The notes beneath the pieces were generated by a model that saw nothing but the letters and a program-made list of their open reading frames with translations, had not been told where the DNA came from and did no database searches. From DASQHY01 sp035602605 (GTDB taxonomy: Bacteria > Acidobacteriota > Terriglobia > Acidiferrales > UBA7541), in contig DATNLZ010000088.1 of the NCBI GenBank assembly GCA_035602605.1, forward strand, positions 1 through 64,000: a stretch of DNA of 64,000 bases. Direction: 5' to 3'. Below, piece after piece: positions 8,765-18,460 of the stretch (the stretch's first letter is position 1; the number at the start of each line of letters is the position of its first letter). Made by a program: the position numbers and the translations under genes.

Positions 8765-9547
8765 GTGGCTAACGAAAATCATCGCAAACCGCGTGTTGGA
8801 GTGCCCTGGCGCACCCTAAGCGAAGAGGATCAGCAGAACCGCGCTAAGCTCACCCAGTATCTAGATGCGGTCACCGAGGCTGGTGGCGAGGCCGTGCCGG
8901 TTTCCTTGAAATGTTCGCCGGAAGACCTCGCTGCACTGGCAAAAACGCTTGACGCGGTGGTTCTGCCTGGAAGCCCAGCGGATGTTGACCCTTCGCGGTA
9001 CGGTGCGGCGCGCCATCCCAAAGCAAGTGATGCCGACGCCAGTCGCGAGCGCACCGATATCGCATTGCTTGACGATGCCTTTGCGCACAAAAAACCAGTC
9101 CTGGCAATTTGTTACGGGGTCCAAATCCTAAACGTCCTTCTTGGGGGGTCGCTTTACGGAGATGTGGCGAGCGAACTGCAAACACCGGTTCGTCATAGCC
9201 GAGAAGGAATGCACAAGGACGCTGCAGATCCTGTTCATGCGGTATGGATCGAGCCCGGCGGGGAGATTGGTCAGCTGGCAGCGGCCTGCGGTCTGGAAAA
9301 ACGCGACGGCAGGTTCGCGGCGCTGATCAACACCTCGCATCATCAGGCGATTCGTGACCTCGGGCGCGGGTTACGCGCTGCGGCATATTCTCCCGATGGC
9401 GTGATCGAGGCAGTGGAGCATGCCCCGCATAAAAACTGGGTGATCGGCGTGCAGTGGCATCCCGAACGCATGAAAGGGGATGCGCTGGCCGAGGCATTAT
9501 TCCGTTCGCTGATCGAAGCAGCACGCGCAGCTTCAGCGCGGCGCTGA
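8765..9547 (+). CDS. Peptidase C26 / gamma-glutamyl-GABA hydrolase-like glutamine amidotransferase
   Basis: Class I glutamine-amidotransferase fold of the PuuD type. The nucleophile elbow is VLAICYGVQILNVLLGG, with active Cys in CYG where CRG or CHG is more usual. NTSHHQAI and VQWHPERM supply the catalytic His and Glu. VVLPGSPADVDPSRYG is the substrate-side loop of the family. The reading frame extends upstream to 8657, but the sequence before GTG 8765 is not family-like, so 8765 is chosen (260 residues). Substrate is unknown; polyamine or peptide catabolism is possible. Confidence 0.85.
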   Translation: MANENHRKPRVGVPWRTLSEEDQQNRAKLTQYLDAVTEAGGEAVPVSLKCSPEDLAALAKTLDAVVLPGSPADVDPSRYGAARHPKASDADASRERTDIALLDDAFAHKKPVLAICYGVQILNVLLGGSLYGDVASELQTPVRHSREGMHKDAADPVHAVWIEPGGEIGQLAAACGLEKRDGRFAALINTSHHQAIRDLGRGLRAAAYSPDGVIEAVEHAPHKNWVIGVQWHPERMKGDALAEALFRSLIEAARAASARR

Positions 9548-9602
9548 AACATCGTGCGCTTACCATGTCTGCAATTCGAGTTTCATCTTGACGGGAGGTT
9601 GG

Positions 9603-10367
9603 ATGATTTCTTTGGCAGGCAAAGCTGCACTCATTACCGGAGGCTCGCGAGGGATCGGAGCTGCCGCTGTCAAGCGTTTCGCGCAAGCCGGCGCGGATGT
9701 GGTTTTCAATTTCCATCGAGCGAAAGAGGCTGCGTCACAGGTGGAACAGGAGGCGCGCAAGCATGGCACGCGAGTCGAAGCCTTCAAGGCCGATCTCGGC
9801 CAAATGTCAGACGCGAAACAACTGGTCCATCAATGCGTCGAGCGTCTGGGGCGCATCGATATTCTGGTGGCCAACGCGGGCATTTGGAATGACCAGGATC
9901 TGCCCATCGAAAAAATGACTGAGCGTGAATGGGATGAAATGATTCGCGCCAATTTAAAGAGTGTTTATTCGGTCGTGCACTACACCTCGCACTATATGAT
10001 CAAGCAAAAGTCGGGACGAATCATCGCCATCAGCTCGACCGCTGGCCAGCGAGGCGAGTCTATGCACACGCATTACGCAGCCTCAAAGGGTGGGATCATC
10101 AGTTTCTGCAAAGGACTGGCGAGCGAGCTCGCGTGTCACAATATTCTGGTGAATTGTGTCGCGCCTGGTTGGGTGGATACGGAGATGTCCGCATCCTTGT
10201 TGCGCACCAAGGCCGGCTTGCGGTCGGTGACGGGAGCGATCCCGCTGGGCCGACCCGCAACAGCCGACGAAATCGCCGGGCCGATCCTGTTTCTGGCTTC
10301 CGACCTGGCAACCTTTATGACCGGCGAGGTCGTCAATGTAAATGGGGGGGCGGTATTGTGCGGTTAG
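9603..10367 (+). CDS. SDR-family oxidoreductase (FabG-like)
   Basis: Classical short-chain dehydrogenase of 254 residues. The NADP-binding motif is TGGSRGIGAAAV near residue 13, NAG is in LVANAGIW, and the catalytic Ser and YxxxK are in ISSTAGQRG and HYAASKGG. The C-terminus VNVNGGAVLCG is typical of 3-oxoacyl-ACP reductase relatives. ATG 9603 has GGGAGG at 9593-9598. The specific substrate cannot be assigned. Its last ten bases overlap the next gene. Confidence 0.9.
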   Translation: MISLAGKAALITGGSRGIGAAAVKRFAQAGADVVFNFHRAKEAASQVEQEARKHGTRVEAFKADLGQMSDAKQLVHQCVERLGRIDILVANAGIWNDQDLPIEKMTEREWDEMIRANLKSVYSVVHYTSHYMIKQKSGRIIAISSTAGQRGESMHTHYAASKGGIISFCKGLASELACHNILVNCVAPGWVDTEMSASLLRTKAGLRSVTGAIPLGRPATADEIAGPILFLASDLATFMTGEVVNVNGGAVLCG

Positions 10368-11197
10368 CTCGCAAACGATATTTGTTGGTGTTGCTCTGCG
10401 CCATTTTTATTTGTGCGTCGCCTCGGCGTAGTGCCTCACAGAACCCGGAAACAATGCTGCCTGACGAGAGCGCAGCGAAGGCCCGGCAACTTGTTGACCA
10501 AATGATTGCGGCGCTCGGCGGGCCTGCTTACCTCGGGGTGCGCGATGTCACCTGCGAGGGGCGCATTTCGTTTTTCGGGCACGCCGGCGACCTGACGGGC
10601 TACGAAATATTTCATGATTACTGGAAGAGTCCGGATAAGAATCGCTCCGAGCACGGCAAGAAAGGAATCATCGTCGACATCTACAACGGCAGCCATGGAT
10701 GGACGCTCGACAAGGGGGGCGTCACGGAACTTTCCGAGGATCAGATTCAAGATTTCCAGGAACAAACCAAGAGGAACTTAAACCAACTCCTTAGGTTTCG
10801 GCTCAAAGAAGAAGGCTTGGTGTTTCGTTATGGCGGAAACGATGTCGTGGACTTGCGACAGGTGGACTGGGTTGAAATCGCGGACCGTGACCGCAGAACA
10901 TTTCGAATCGCGGTTGATCGATCGACACACTTCCCGGTGCGCAGCGTTGTCAGTATGCGCAATGCAGAAACGCGCGAAATCGACGATGTGTTGAACTATT
11001 ACTCGGATTACCACAGTGAAAGCGGGATACAGACTCCCTTTCAAGTCACGCGCGAGCGGAATGACCGTAAGTTGTTTCAAGCTTTTTTTACCGGATGCAA
11101 ATACAACACCAACCTTAGCGACGATCTATTTAGCCGCGCCTCCCTGGAAAACCGCTATTCCACAAGCGGGAAGAAAAACAAAAGAGACAAACAATAA
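10358..11197 (+). CDS. Exported protein resembling outer-membrane lipoprotein-sorting (LolA/LolB-like) proteins
   Basis: A 279-residue protein with an N-terminal signal (basic RLARKR, then YLLVLLCAIFICAS, probably cleaved after RRSASQ). The mature part has alternating polar beta-strand patterns such as DVTCEGRISFFG, NGSHGWTLDKGG and RTFRIAVDRSTHFPV, reminiscent of the LolA/LppX fold. The open frame runs back to 10133, antisense in character, but GTG 10358 sits just after a run of seven G residues (10344-10350) that can act as ribosome-binding site, inside the end of the SDR gene. Lipid or lipoprotein carriage is only a structural guess. Confidence 0.7.
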   Translation: MRLARKRYLLVLLCAIFICASPRRSASQNPETMLPDESAAKARQLVDQMIAALGGPAYLGVRDVTCEGRISFFGHAGDLTGYEIFHDYWKSPDKNRSEHGKKGIIVDIYNGSHGWTLDKGGVTELSEDQIQDFQEQTKRNLNQLLRFRLKEEGLVFRYGGNDVVDLRQVDWVEIADRDRRTFRIAVDRSTHFPVRSVVSMRNAETREIDDVLNYYSDYHSESGIQTPFQVTRERNDRKLFQAFFTGCKYNTNLSDDLFSRASLENRYSTSGKKNKRDKQ

Positions 11198-11422
11198 TTG
11201 CGAACCGTGAAGCGCCTTGCTGCGACCTGGTGATTGGTCTATTGGCGAGCGTTTAGATGGCCCGTGGCGCTGGTGAACGATGCACCGCTTTCACCTTGAT
11301 CAAACCCAGCTCGCCGACTGTTATCGGTTTGACTAACATCCTGTGGGTCTGTTGGCCGAGAACCCGGGTCCTAGATTACATTGATAGCCAGAGCAGAGGC
11401 AGGTAGTCCTCCTGACACATTC

Positions 11423-12424
11423 ATGAGACTGAGAATCTCGACAGCGATAGCCGGTGCACTTTTATTCCTCGTGGGCGGCGTAGTTGCCCAGGATACCGCG
11501 GGAAATAAACTCAGCGTCTGGCTCCCAGGCAAAACCTGGGCGTTGGAACTGGATCATCCGGGTTTCATTATTACGAGGAATGAGATTCAACCGGGCGGCC
11601 GCCGTTATTTTATGGCCAACCATCCAGCGACGAATGTGGTCCTTTCTGTTTTTCTGGAGGGTGGCAAGGATCCGACCGCGCCCGAATGCAAGCATGGCTT
11701 AGAGCAACGAGCGCACGGAGCATCTCCATTTAATCGGAAGAGAATAGGATTCCGTGAAGCGGGTCCTCTGCAGATCATGGAATACAGCGTGCTGGAAGTG
11801 GAAGGACGGCCCATCAATCAGCGCAACCTCTTCGCCTGCATGTTCAAAGAGGATGTCTATGTGGATATTCATCTCTCGAAGGTATTTTTCAAGACTGCGG
11901 ATCAGCCGTTGTTCGATGTCATCTTACAAGGAATCCATTTCGTGGAACGGCAGCCGGGTGCCGAGCCTATTCCCGAGGGTAACAGTCGGGACTTATTTCG
12001 TGAAGGCGGCCGCTATTTTATCGCGCGACAATTTTCCCAATCGATTGAACCGTACAGCAAGGCTTTGGCAATTGAAAAGATTACGCCAACACTGGAGAAA
12101 AATCTCTGGCGCGTGCTGGTGGACAATCTAGGAATGGCCTACGGAATGACGCTCGACTTCGATCGCGCGAAGGCCACATTCGACTATGGCGTTGAAAAAG
12201 ATCCTACTTACCCGATGTTTTATTACAACCTCGCTTGCCTCGCGGCCGAGAAGAGCGATGTGCAAGGGGCCAAGACAAATTTGAGGCTCTCATTCCAGTA
12301 CCGCGGAAATATGATTCCCAGCGAGACTCTTCCTGATCCGTATACCGACGACTCGTTTCAGATCCTTTTAAAGACGAAAGAGTTCCGTCAGTTCGTGGAC
12401 TCGCTATTCGGCACGGCGCGCTGA
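11423..12424 (+). CDS. Exported TPR-containing hypothetical protein
   Basis: A 333-residue protein starting at ATG 11423 with a clear signal peptide (MRLRISTAIAGALLFLVGG, cleavage probably after VVAQ). The N-terminal half is beta-rich and unrecognised. The C-terminal third contains TPR-like helices (RYFIARQFSQSIEPYSKAL, LGMAYGMTLDFDRAKATF, MFYYNLACLAAEKSDVQGA). It is a monocistronic-looking gene about 225 bases after the previous one. A periplasmic scaffold or chaperone-like role is possible, but no function can be assigned. Confidence 0.75.
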   Translation: MRLRISTAIAGALLFLVGGVVAQDTAGNKLSVWLPGKTWALELDHPGFIITRNEIQPGGRRYFMANHPATNVVLSVFLEGGKDPTAPECKHGLEQRAHGASPFNRKRIGFREAGPLQIMEYSVLEVEGRPINQRNLFACMFKEDVYVDIHLSKVFFKTADQPLFDVILQGIHFVERQPGAEPIPEGNSRDLFREGGRYFIARQFSQSIEPYSKALAIEKITPTLEKNLWRVLVDNLGMAYGMTLDFDRAKATFDYGVEKDPTYPMFYYNLACLAAEKSDVQGAKTNLRLSFQYRGNMIPSETLPDPYTDDSFQILLKTKEFRQFVDSLFGTAR

Positions 12425-12484
12425 TTTCTTTCGACGTATATTCATCTGCCGAATCTTCACATTCAAACGAAGGACCGCAAAACA

Positions 12485-13723
12485 CTAGAGGCGTTCGAGA
12501 ATCCCAGCGGCGCCCATGCCACCGCCGATGCACATGGTCACTAGACCATATCGACCGTTGCGCCGCTGGAGCTCCCGGATGATTGTGGCAGTCAGCTTCG
12601 CACCGGTGCATCCAAGAGGATGGCCGAGAGCGATGGCCCCGCCATTGGGATTTACTCGCTCGCGGTCGAGCCCCGCGACTTTGATTACCGCGAGGGCCTG
12701 CGCGGCAAAAGCTTCGTTCAATTCGATCACGTCTATTTGATCGAGTTTGAGTCCGGCAAGCTTGAGCGCTTTCGGAATCGCGTATGCCGGACCAATGCCG
12801 AATTCTTCAGGGGCCACGCCTGCGGTCGCAAAGGAGATGAAGCGTGCCAGTGGCTTAGCTCCGATCGAACGGGCGCGCTCGGCGGACATAACAATCGCGG
12901 CAGCGGCACCGTCGCTCATCTGCGAGGAATTACCTGCGGTGACGGTGCCCTGCACGTGAAACGCAGGCTTTAGCTTGGCCAGGGCCTCGAGTGAAGTGTC
13001 AGCGCGCGGACCTTCGTCAGTGTCAAAGGTGAAAGCAGTTGTCACGGGCTTAACTTTGACGGCAGCAGCGATGCCGGCCCCGGTCGATGAACCACCGAAA
13101 GAGGAACCATTTGTTCGGTTGTCTAGAACGGTGAAGGTAACGTCGACGGGCACGATTTCGTCTTTGAACCGTCCGGCGACAATAGCGGCGAGGGCTTTCT
13201 TGTGACTTTGCAGTGAGAACTGGTCGGCCTGTTCGCGCGAGATGCCATGCTTGCTGGCAAGATGCTCGGTGCCAAGTCCCATGCTGATGTAAGCATCGGG
13301 AACGTTGTCCACGAGCCAGGGATTCGGCGAAATTTTGTTGCCGCCCATGGGAACCATGCTCATAGATTCAGTGCCACCCGCGAGAATCACGTCAGCGTAA
13401 CCTGCCAGGATACGCTCGGCGGCAATAGCGATAGCCTGCAGCCCGGAAGAACAAAAGCGATTAATGGTCATCGCGGAAGTTTCCACGGGCAGCCCGGCGC
13501 GCAGCGAGGCGATGCGTGCGACGTTCATACCCTGCTCGGCTTCAGGCATGGCACACCCGAGAATGACATCTTCAATTTCTTTGGCCTCAAGGCCGGGAAC
13601 ACCGGCGATGGCGCCCTTGATGGCTCTGGCTGCGAGGTCGTCTGGGCGCGTCGTGTGCAGCGAACCTTTGAAGGCTTTGCCTACAGCTGTGCGGACAGAA
13701 GAAACGATGACGGCTTCACGCAT
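12485..13723 (-). CDS. fadA: Acetyl-CoA C-acyltransferase (thiolase)
   Basis: Thiolase of 412 residues catalysing cleavage or condensation of 3-ketoacyl-CoA. Nucleophile Cys is in NRFCSSGLQAIA, the catalytic His in GGAIALGHPLGCTGA, and the second Cys in CIGGGMGAAG. NEAFAAQ is also present. The pattern fits degradative FadA-type enzymes more than biosynthetic PhaA, but sequence alone does not settle this. An AAGGAG ribosome-binding site precedes the start. No fadB partner adjoins it; the next gene upstream is the PIN-TRAM gene. Confidence 0.92.
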   Translation of the reverse strand: MREAVIVSSVRTAVGKAFKGSLHTTRPDDLAARAIKGAIAGVPGLEAKEIEDVILGCAMPEAEQGMNVARIASLRAGLPVETSAMTINRFCSSGLQAIAIAAERILAGYADVILAGGTESMSMVPMGGNKISPNPWLVDNVPDAYISMGLGTEHLASKHGISREQADQFSLQSHKKALAAIVAGRFKDEIVPVDVTFTVLDNRTNGSSFGGSSTGAGIAAAVKVKPVTTAFTFDTDEGPRADTSLEALAKLKPAFHVQGTVTAGNSSQMSDGAAAAIVMSAERARSIGAKPLARFISFATAGVAPEEFGIGPAYAIPKALKLAGLKLDQIDVIELNEAFAAQALAVIKVAGLDRERVNPNGGAIALGHPLGCTGAKLTATIIRELQRRNGRYGLVTMCIGGGMGAAGILERL

Positions 13724-13801
13724 GGCAGCTCCTTTGGAAATTGCAGCTTTCCTATTTGATGCCGGATCAAGGGAAAACGCAACAGAGCGATGGCCGTCGC
13801 G

Positions 13802-15070
13802 TTACTCGGTTCCCGTATCAGGGAGGATAGGGCGCGCGCTCGAAGGTGCAGTCTCGCCCGGGCGAACGGGAGCTTCAGCGCGATTGCCGTCGTGGGAAGA
13901 AGCTCGGCGAGCCATTGTTTCCGACGCACCAGCCGAGACGTGGCGAATCTGCACCTGACTCTCGGTGCGTTCATCGACGCGCCCGAAGATCATTTTCCCG
14001 GCAGTGGTCTGATGAACCGAGGTGACGATGATATCCATGGTTTTGTTGATCAGGCGGCGAGCTCCATCGACCACCACCATCGTGCCGTCATCCAGGTAGG
14101 CAACTCCCTGATTGTATTCCTTGCCTTCGCGCAGGATGAAGACGCGCATCATTTCGCCGGGAAGAACCACAGGTTTGAGAGCGTTCGCGAGCTGATTCAC
14201 GTTGAGTACATCGATGCCCTGAACGCTTGCAACTTTGTTGAGATTGAAATCATTGGTGATAATTTTTGCGTCGGACCGTTTGGCCAGTTCCACGAGTTTC
14301 AGATCCACTTCGGGGATGTGCGGAAAATCTTCTTCGGCGATCTGCACGTCGAGATGCGGCATTTTTTGAATGCGTTGCAGCACTTCAAGCCCGCGGCGTC
14401 CACGCTGGCGCTTAAGAGGGTCGGCCGAATCGGCAACCAGTTGCAACTCACGCAAAACGAATTGCGGAACAAGAATAATGCCGTCGAGAAAATGGGTTTC
14501 GCAGATGTCGGCGACGCGGCCATCGATGATGACGCTTGTATCCAGGAGCTTAGTGACGCTGCGGCTGGTCGGGTCATTGCCAAAAATCCCGCCCAGCGCC
14601 TGGAGATTGAGCATGTCGCCTTTACCAGCGCCCACCACTACGCCGATATAAGTGAATAAAAGAACCAGCGCAATTCCCAGGAATGAGCGCGTGTTAGGGG
14701 GAATCGATGTGCGCTCCAGGATCAGGTTGACGAGAAGAGCGCCGACAATGCCGAGCAAAGCTCCCACCGAAGCGCCGATTAAGCGCCGAAGGCTGGCGCG
14801 GCGCAAGCGAAGCTCCACAAGAATGACCAGGCCCCCAAACGCTACGCCCACAAGGGACGCGGGAAGCGGCGCCAAACCGAAAGGGGAAAAAAAGTAGCCA
14901 GCGGCCGCCGAGAGTCCGAGGAACACCATGCGAACGAGAAGAAAATCCCATGAAGATCCGAAGGGTTCCGTTTTAATTCCTTGTTCCGCGCCACGATTAG
15001 CCGCCGCAGATCCGCTGGTACTTTTTTGGGTATCTGCCGGACGGCTTGGGCCGTTAGGAATGCGCGCCAT
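13802..15070 (-). CDS. Membrane PIN-TRAM domain protein (YacL-like)
   Basis: Membrane-anchored putative RNase of 422 residues. After a polar N-terminus there are about four hydrophobic helices (residues 45-160). The PIN nuclease domain follows with LLDTSVIIDGRVADI and IITNDFNLNKVA, supplying the acidic metal ligands. A TRAM-like RNA-binding domain covers about residues 300-360 (REGKEYNQGVAYLDDGTMVV). A charged tail closes the protein. ATG 15070 (MARIPNG) is chosen; the frame is open 31 residues further upstream but that part is not family-like. RNA target unknown. Confidence 0.88.
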   Translation of the reverse strand: MARIPNGPSRPADTQKSTSGSAAANRGAEQGIKTEPFGSSWDFLLVRMVFLGLSAAAGYFFSPFGLAPLPASLVGVAFGGLVILVELRLRRASLRRLIGASVGALLGIVGALLVNLILERTSIPPNTRSFLGIALVLLFTYIGVVVGAGKGDMLNLQALGGIFGNDPTSRSVTKLLDTSVIIDGRVADICETHFLDGIILVPQFVLRELQLVADSADPLKRQRGRRGLEVLQRIQKMPHLDVQIAEEDFPHIPEVDLKLVELAKRSDAKIITNDFNLNKVASVQGIDVLNVNQLANALKPVVLPGEMMRVFILREGKEYNQGVAYLDDGTMVVVDGARRLINKTMDIIVTSVHQTTAGKMIFGRVDERTESQVQIRHVSAGASETMARRASSHDGNRAEAPVRPGETAPSSARPILPDTGTE

Positions 15071-15244
15071 GAGACTCCATATAATGAATAAAAATTGGGC
15101 GATAAGTGGAGGCCCAGGGGGTGCAAATCCTAAAAAGAAGCTGAACGAAAAACGGAAAGGCACTTCCCAAAAGACATATATATCGAATAATAAGCCTAGT
15201 CAAGGAAAGTAAACGGAAAGTAAACGGTCGCAGCCAAGGGTTTT

Positions 15245-16468
15245 TTAGGGGACATAAAATCTAGGAACGCGCTTGCTCAGAGCACAGAGTAAGTCCGACG
15301 TCACCGTGCCGATGCTTCGCGCCACGGCATTGGCCGGAAGGATTTTGGCGCCGGCGGGCCCGTAAATTGTAACCTCATCTCCGACCGCAGCTTCCGGGAC
15401 GTCGGTGAGGTCGACCATGGTCACATCCATAGAAACGATGCCTACAATCGGTGCAAGCTTGCCATGCGCGAGAACGTTCCCGCGATTGCCTAGGGCACGC
15501 AACAAACCATCCCCATAGCCCGCCGCGAGGATTCCGATGCGCGACGGGCGCTCGGTAATGAACCGGGCATCGTAGCCTACTCCCTGGCCCGCATCGACGT
15601 TCCGAACACTGATAATACGACTGCGAAAACTCAACGCGGGCACCAGGGGAAGGGCGGCTTCAGCCTGCGCACGGCGTTCCGGAGGATCGTAACCGGGATG
15701 ATAGCCGTAGAGAATTACGCCCGGCCGCACCATGTCAGCCCACGTGTCAGGCCGCGTGGCGATCGCTGCGCTGTTGGCCAGATGAACGATTCCAGGATCG
15801 ATGCCCAGTGCGTGCAGGCGCTCGAGCGACTGATAGAAAAGCTTCTCTTGCGCGGGCGTCTGGTCGCCATGCTCGGCCGGAGCAAAAATTTCTGACGAAG
15901 CAAAATGTGTGAAAACACCGGTCAAGCGGAGATGCTTGCATTTTGCGAGTTGCCGCGCGAAGCAGTCGATGTCCCCCGGAGAAATTCCCAGACGATTCAT
16001 TCCGGAATCGATCTTCAAATGGAAACGGGCTACCTTGGCGGTGCGACGCGTGGAGCGGGCTGCGCGAGCAGCCGCGCGTTCGAGCAGAGCGAGTTGATCG
16101 CAGCGCGTGAGGGCTGGCGTCAAGCTATGCTCGACGATGCGCTGTTCCTCGCCCGGCCAAAAACCAGTCATCACCAGGATAGGCTTTTTGACGCCGGCAT
16201 TGCGAATCTCGATGCCTTCTTCGGAGCAGGTGACCCCGAACCAATCCGCTCCAGCCTTTTCCAGGGCTTTGGCGACCGGCGCAGCTCCGTGCCCGTAAGC
16301 GTTGCCTTTTACAACGGCAAGAACCTTTCGCGGCTCGCGACGATCTTGGTCTGCTGGATTGACGTGCTTGCGGATCGAGCGCAGGTTATCGGCCAACGCT
16401 CGCAGGTTTACTTCGGCCCAGACTTGCCGGCCCGCAAACTTTACTTGAGTTTTATGATTCCCCGCCAT
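15245..16468 (-). CDS. alr: Alanine racemase
   Basis: PLP enzyme making D-alanine for peptidoglycan. The PLP lysine is in AVVKGNAYGHGA, near residue 55 from the chosen start. The second catalytic Tyr is in GVGYDARF, and HLANSAA and MVRPGVILYGY are family motifs. Met 16468 (MAGNHK) is preferred because it gives a normal N-terminus before VWAEVNLRAL; ATG 16519 and the frame start at 16525 would add up to 19 hydrophobic residues. The neighbour upstream is dnaB, an association seen in many bacteria. Confidence 0.93.
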   Translation of the reverse strand: MAGNHKTQVKFAGRQVWAEVNLRALADNLRSIRKHVNPADQDRREPRKVLAVVKGNAYGHGAAPVAKALEKAGADWFGVTCSEEGIEIRNAGVKKPILVMTGFWPGEEQRIVEHSLTPALTRCDQLALLERAAARAARSTRRTAKVARFHLKIDSGMNRLGISPGDIDCFARQLAKCKHLRLTGVFTHFASSEIFAPAEHGDQTPAQEKLFYQSLERLHALGIDPGIVHLANSAAIATRPDTWADMVRPGVILYGYHPGYDPPERRAQAEAALPLVPALSFRSRIISVRNVDAGQGVGYDARFITERPSRIGILAAGYGDGLLRALGNRGNVLAHGKLAPIVGIVSMDVTMVDLTDVPEAAVGDEVTIYGPAGAKILPANAVARSIGTVTSDLLCALSKRVPRFYVP

Positions 16469-16772
16469 TTTGGGCCCTACTTCCCGGAACGCAAGAATAG
16501 ATAGTATAACTCGCGCCATATGCATCTACGTGGCGGCGCGACTTAACGGACAACATAGGACGGCGCGATGTGTGAGCTGCGCCGCAGTCTGCACATAAGA
16601 GAGCAAGCCTGCGGCCATTTTGCGGGCCAGTCCGTCGGGGCCTTAAGCCTCGTGGAATCACCATCTGCGCCGAAGCAGCAGGCAAAGCGCGCAACGTCCT
16701 ATTGCTCAGCTGCGGCGCATGGCACACACCTTATGGTGAACGATGGACACGCAGGATAGGGACTTGTTGCAA
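16469..16772. other. Non-coding stretch between dnaB and alr
   Basis: About 300 bases with no convincing reading frame, tRNA or repeat. If alr starts at one of the upstream sites, the right-hand boundary of the gap moves by about 50 bases. I see no strong promoter or terminator hairpin. Confidence 0.4.
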
Positions 16773-18125
16773 CTACTCGGAGGACCATGCGTCGGGCGCT
16801 GCCTCTTCAAACCGCGTAAACTGGCTAAGAAAGACAAAGTGGACGCGTTCGGTGGGGCCGTTACGCTGCTTGGCAATAATGATTTCAGACTTGGCACGAT
16901 CTTCCGGAGCCTCGTCAGGTTTGAAGGCATTGGGGCGGTGGATGAAAAACACTACGTCAGCATCCTGCTCGATGGCTCCCGATTCGCGAAGATCAGCGAG
17001 CTGCGGGCGCCGATCCTCGCGCTCCGGGGCGCGAGTGAGCTGGCTCAAAACCAGTACCGGCAATTGCAGCTCTTTAGCTAGGCCTTTCAGCCCGCGAGTA
17101 ATGCTGGAGACTTCTTCGTTGCGATTTCCAAAGCGGCCGCGCGCAGCGATCAACTGAAGATAATCGACGACCACCAGAGATAAACCTTTGTCGCGCTTCA
17201 AGCGGCGGGCCTTAGCGCCAATCTCGACGACCGTGGCTGAACCGGAATCATCGATCCACAGCGGCGCTTCGGCGAGAAAGCCGAGCGACTCAGTAATGCG
17301 GCGCCAATCTTCGCGAGCCAGATGCCCGGTGCGAAACTTGTGCGAGTCAATGCGCGCTTGAGATGCCAGTAAGCGCTGGAGCAGCGACTCCTTGGACATT
17401 TCCAGGCTGAATATCGCTACCGGCTCACGGTTGCGCAACGCTACGTTTTCAGCGATGTTCAGCGCGAGGGCCGTCTTTCCCATCGAAGGGCGCGCCGCCA
17501 GAATCAACAGCTCCGAAGGCTGCAGGCCGGAGGTCAAATTATCGAGTTGGGTGTATCCCGTCGAAACGCCGGTGACGCGCTTGCCTTCGGTAAAGATTCT
17601 TTCCAGACGGTCGAAACTGTCGCGAACCAAATCTTTTACGCCGATCAGGCCGACGCGGGCACGATCTTCGGCGAGCTCAAAAATGGAAGATTCGGCGCGA
17701 TCGAGGATGGTGTCGGCGTCATCCTCGGCGTCGAAAGCTTGCTGTTGAATGTCGTGCGATTTATGGATGAGGTTGCGCAGCATGGCCTTCTCTTTGACGA
17801 TTCGCGCGTAGTGCTCGACGTTAGAAACGCGCGGCACCCCATCCATTAACTGTGCAAGATATGCCGCACCTCCGGCACTTTCCAGCTTGCCACGGCGATG
17901 CAACTCTTCGGTGAGCGTAACCAGATCGATGGCCTGCTGGCTCTCGCCCAGCTCGATCATGTGTTGGTAGATCGTTCGATGATGGTCGCCAAAAAAATCT
18001 TCGGGGCGCAGCTTCTCGATAGCCGCGTTCAAGATGTGGTTGTCCATCAGGATGGCGCCAAGAACGCTGCGTTCGGCCTCGAGATTCTGCGGCAGCGGGC
18101 GTTCGAGTGAGGACTGGGAGGCCAT
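16773..18125 (-). CDS. dnaB: Replicative DNA helicase DnaB
   Basis: Hexameric helicase that unwinds DNA ahead of the replisome. The N-terminal domain starts at PLPQNLEAERSVLGAILMDN. The RecA-like C-terminal domain has Walker A AARPSMGKTALALNIA, Walker B LSLVVVDYLQLI and the H4-type region QLTRAPEREDRRPQLADLRE followed by SGAIEQDADVV. Length is 450 residues, with no intein. It lies downstream of the bS6-bS18-bL9 genes, the common rpsF-rpsR-rplI-dnaB arrangement. Confidence 0.97.
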   Translation of the reverse strand: MASQSSLERPLPQNLEAERSVLGAILMDNHILNAAIEKLRPEDFFGDHHRTIYQHMIELGESQQAIDLVTLTEELHRRGKLESAGGAAYLAQLMDGVPRVSNVEHYARIVKEKAMLRNLIHKSHDIQQQAFDAEDDADTILDRAESSIFELAEDRARVGLIGVKDLVRDSFDRLERIFTEGKRVTGVSTGYTQLDNLTSGLQPSELLILAARPSMGKTALALNIAENVALRNREPVAIFSLEMSKESLLQRLLASQARIDSHKFRTGHLAREDWRRITESLGFLAEAPLWIDDSGSATVVEIGAKARRLKRDKGLSLVVVDYLQLIAARGRFGNRNEEVSSITRGLKGLAKELQLPVLVLSQLTRAPEREDRRPQLADLRESGAIEQDADVVFFIHRPNAFKPDEAPEDRAKSEIIIAKQRNGPTERVHFVFLSQFTRFEEAAPDAWSSE

Positions 18126-18460
18126 TTAATGTTTGCTTTCTCTTCGCCGCCTTGATTATCGCCAAGTCGGGCGAGGTTTCCAACTAGTTTCTGCGTTCCG
18201 TGTCTGCGTATGTTGGACCACACGGCATTGTGGGGTGAAAGCGATCGAGCGTCTAGACCACGCAGCTGTGAATATTCGCGTACGCGGTGGAAAACCCAGT
18301 CCCCATCGTAGGCGCTCGAAGTTTCTTGGGGACGAGAACCTGAGGGATAGTTCGAGCGTCTGTACTTGCAAATCGATGTTCGGCTGCCAGGGCAAGCGGC
18401 AGCTGCGGCGCGACATAACGAAAAACTCGGCCTACGCGCCCGCCGGGCAAGGCGAGAAGG
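18126..18460. other. Non-coding stretch between rplI and dnaB
   Basis: About 335 bases with no supported gene. No clear terminator or regulatory RNA could be made out by eye, although an untranslated leader for dnaB is possible here. Confidence 0.4.

Noticed and set aside
12204..12611. Leftward frame between the TPR protein and the thiolase
   Set aside because: Overlaps the ends of both real genes; no similarity to a known family.
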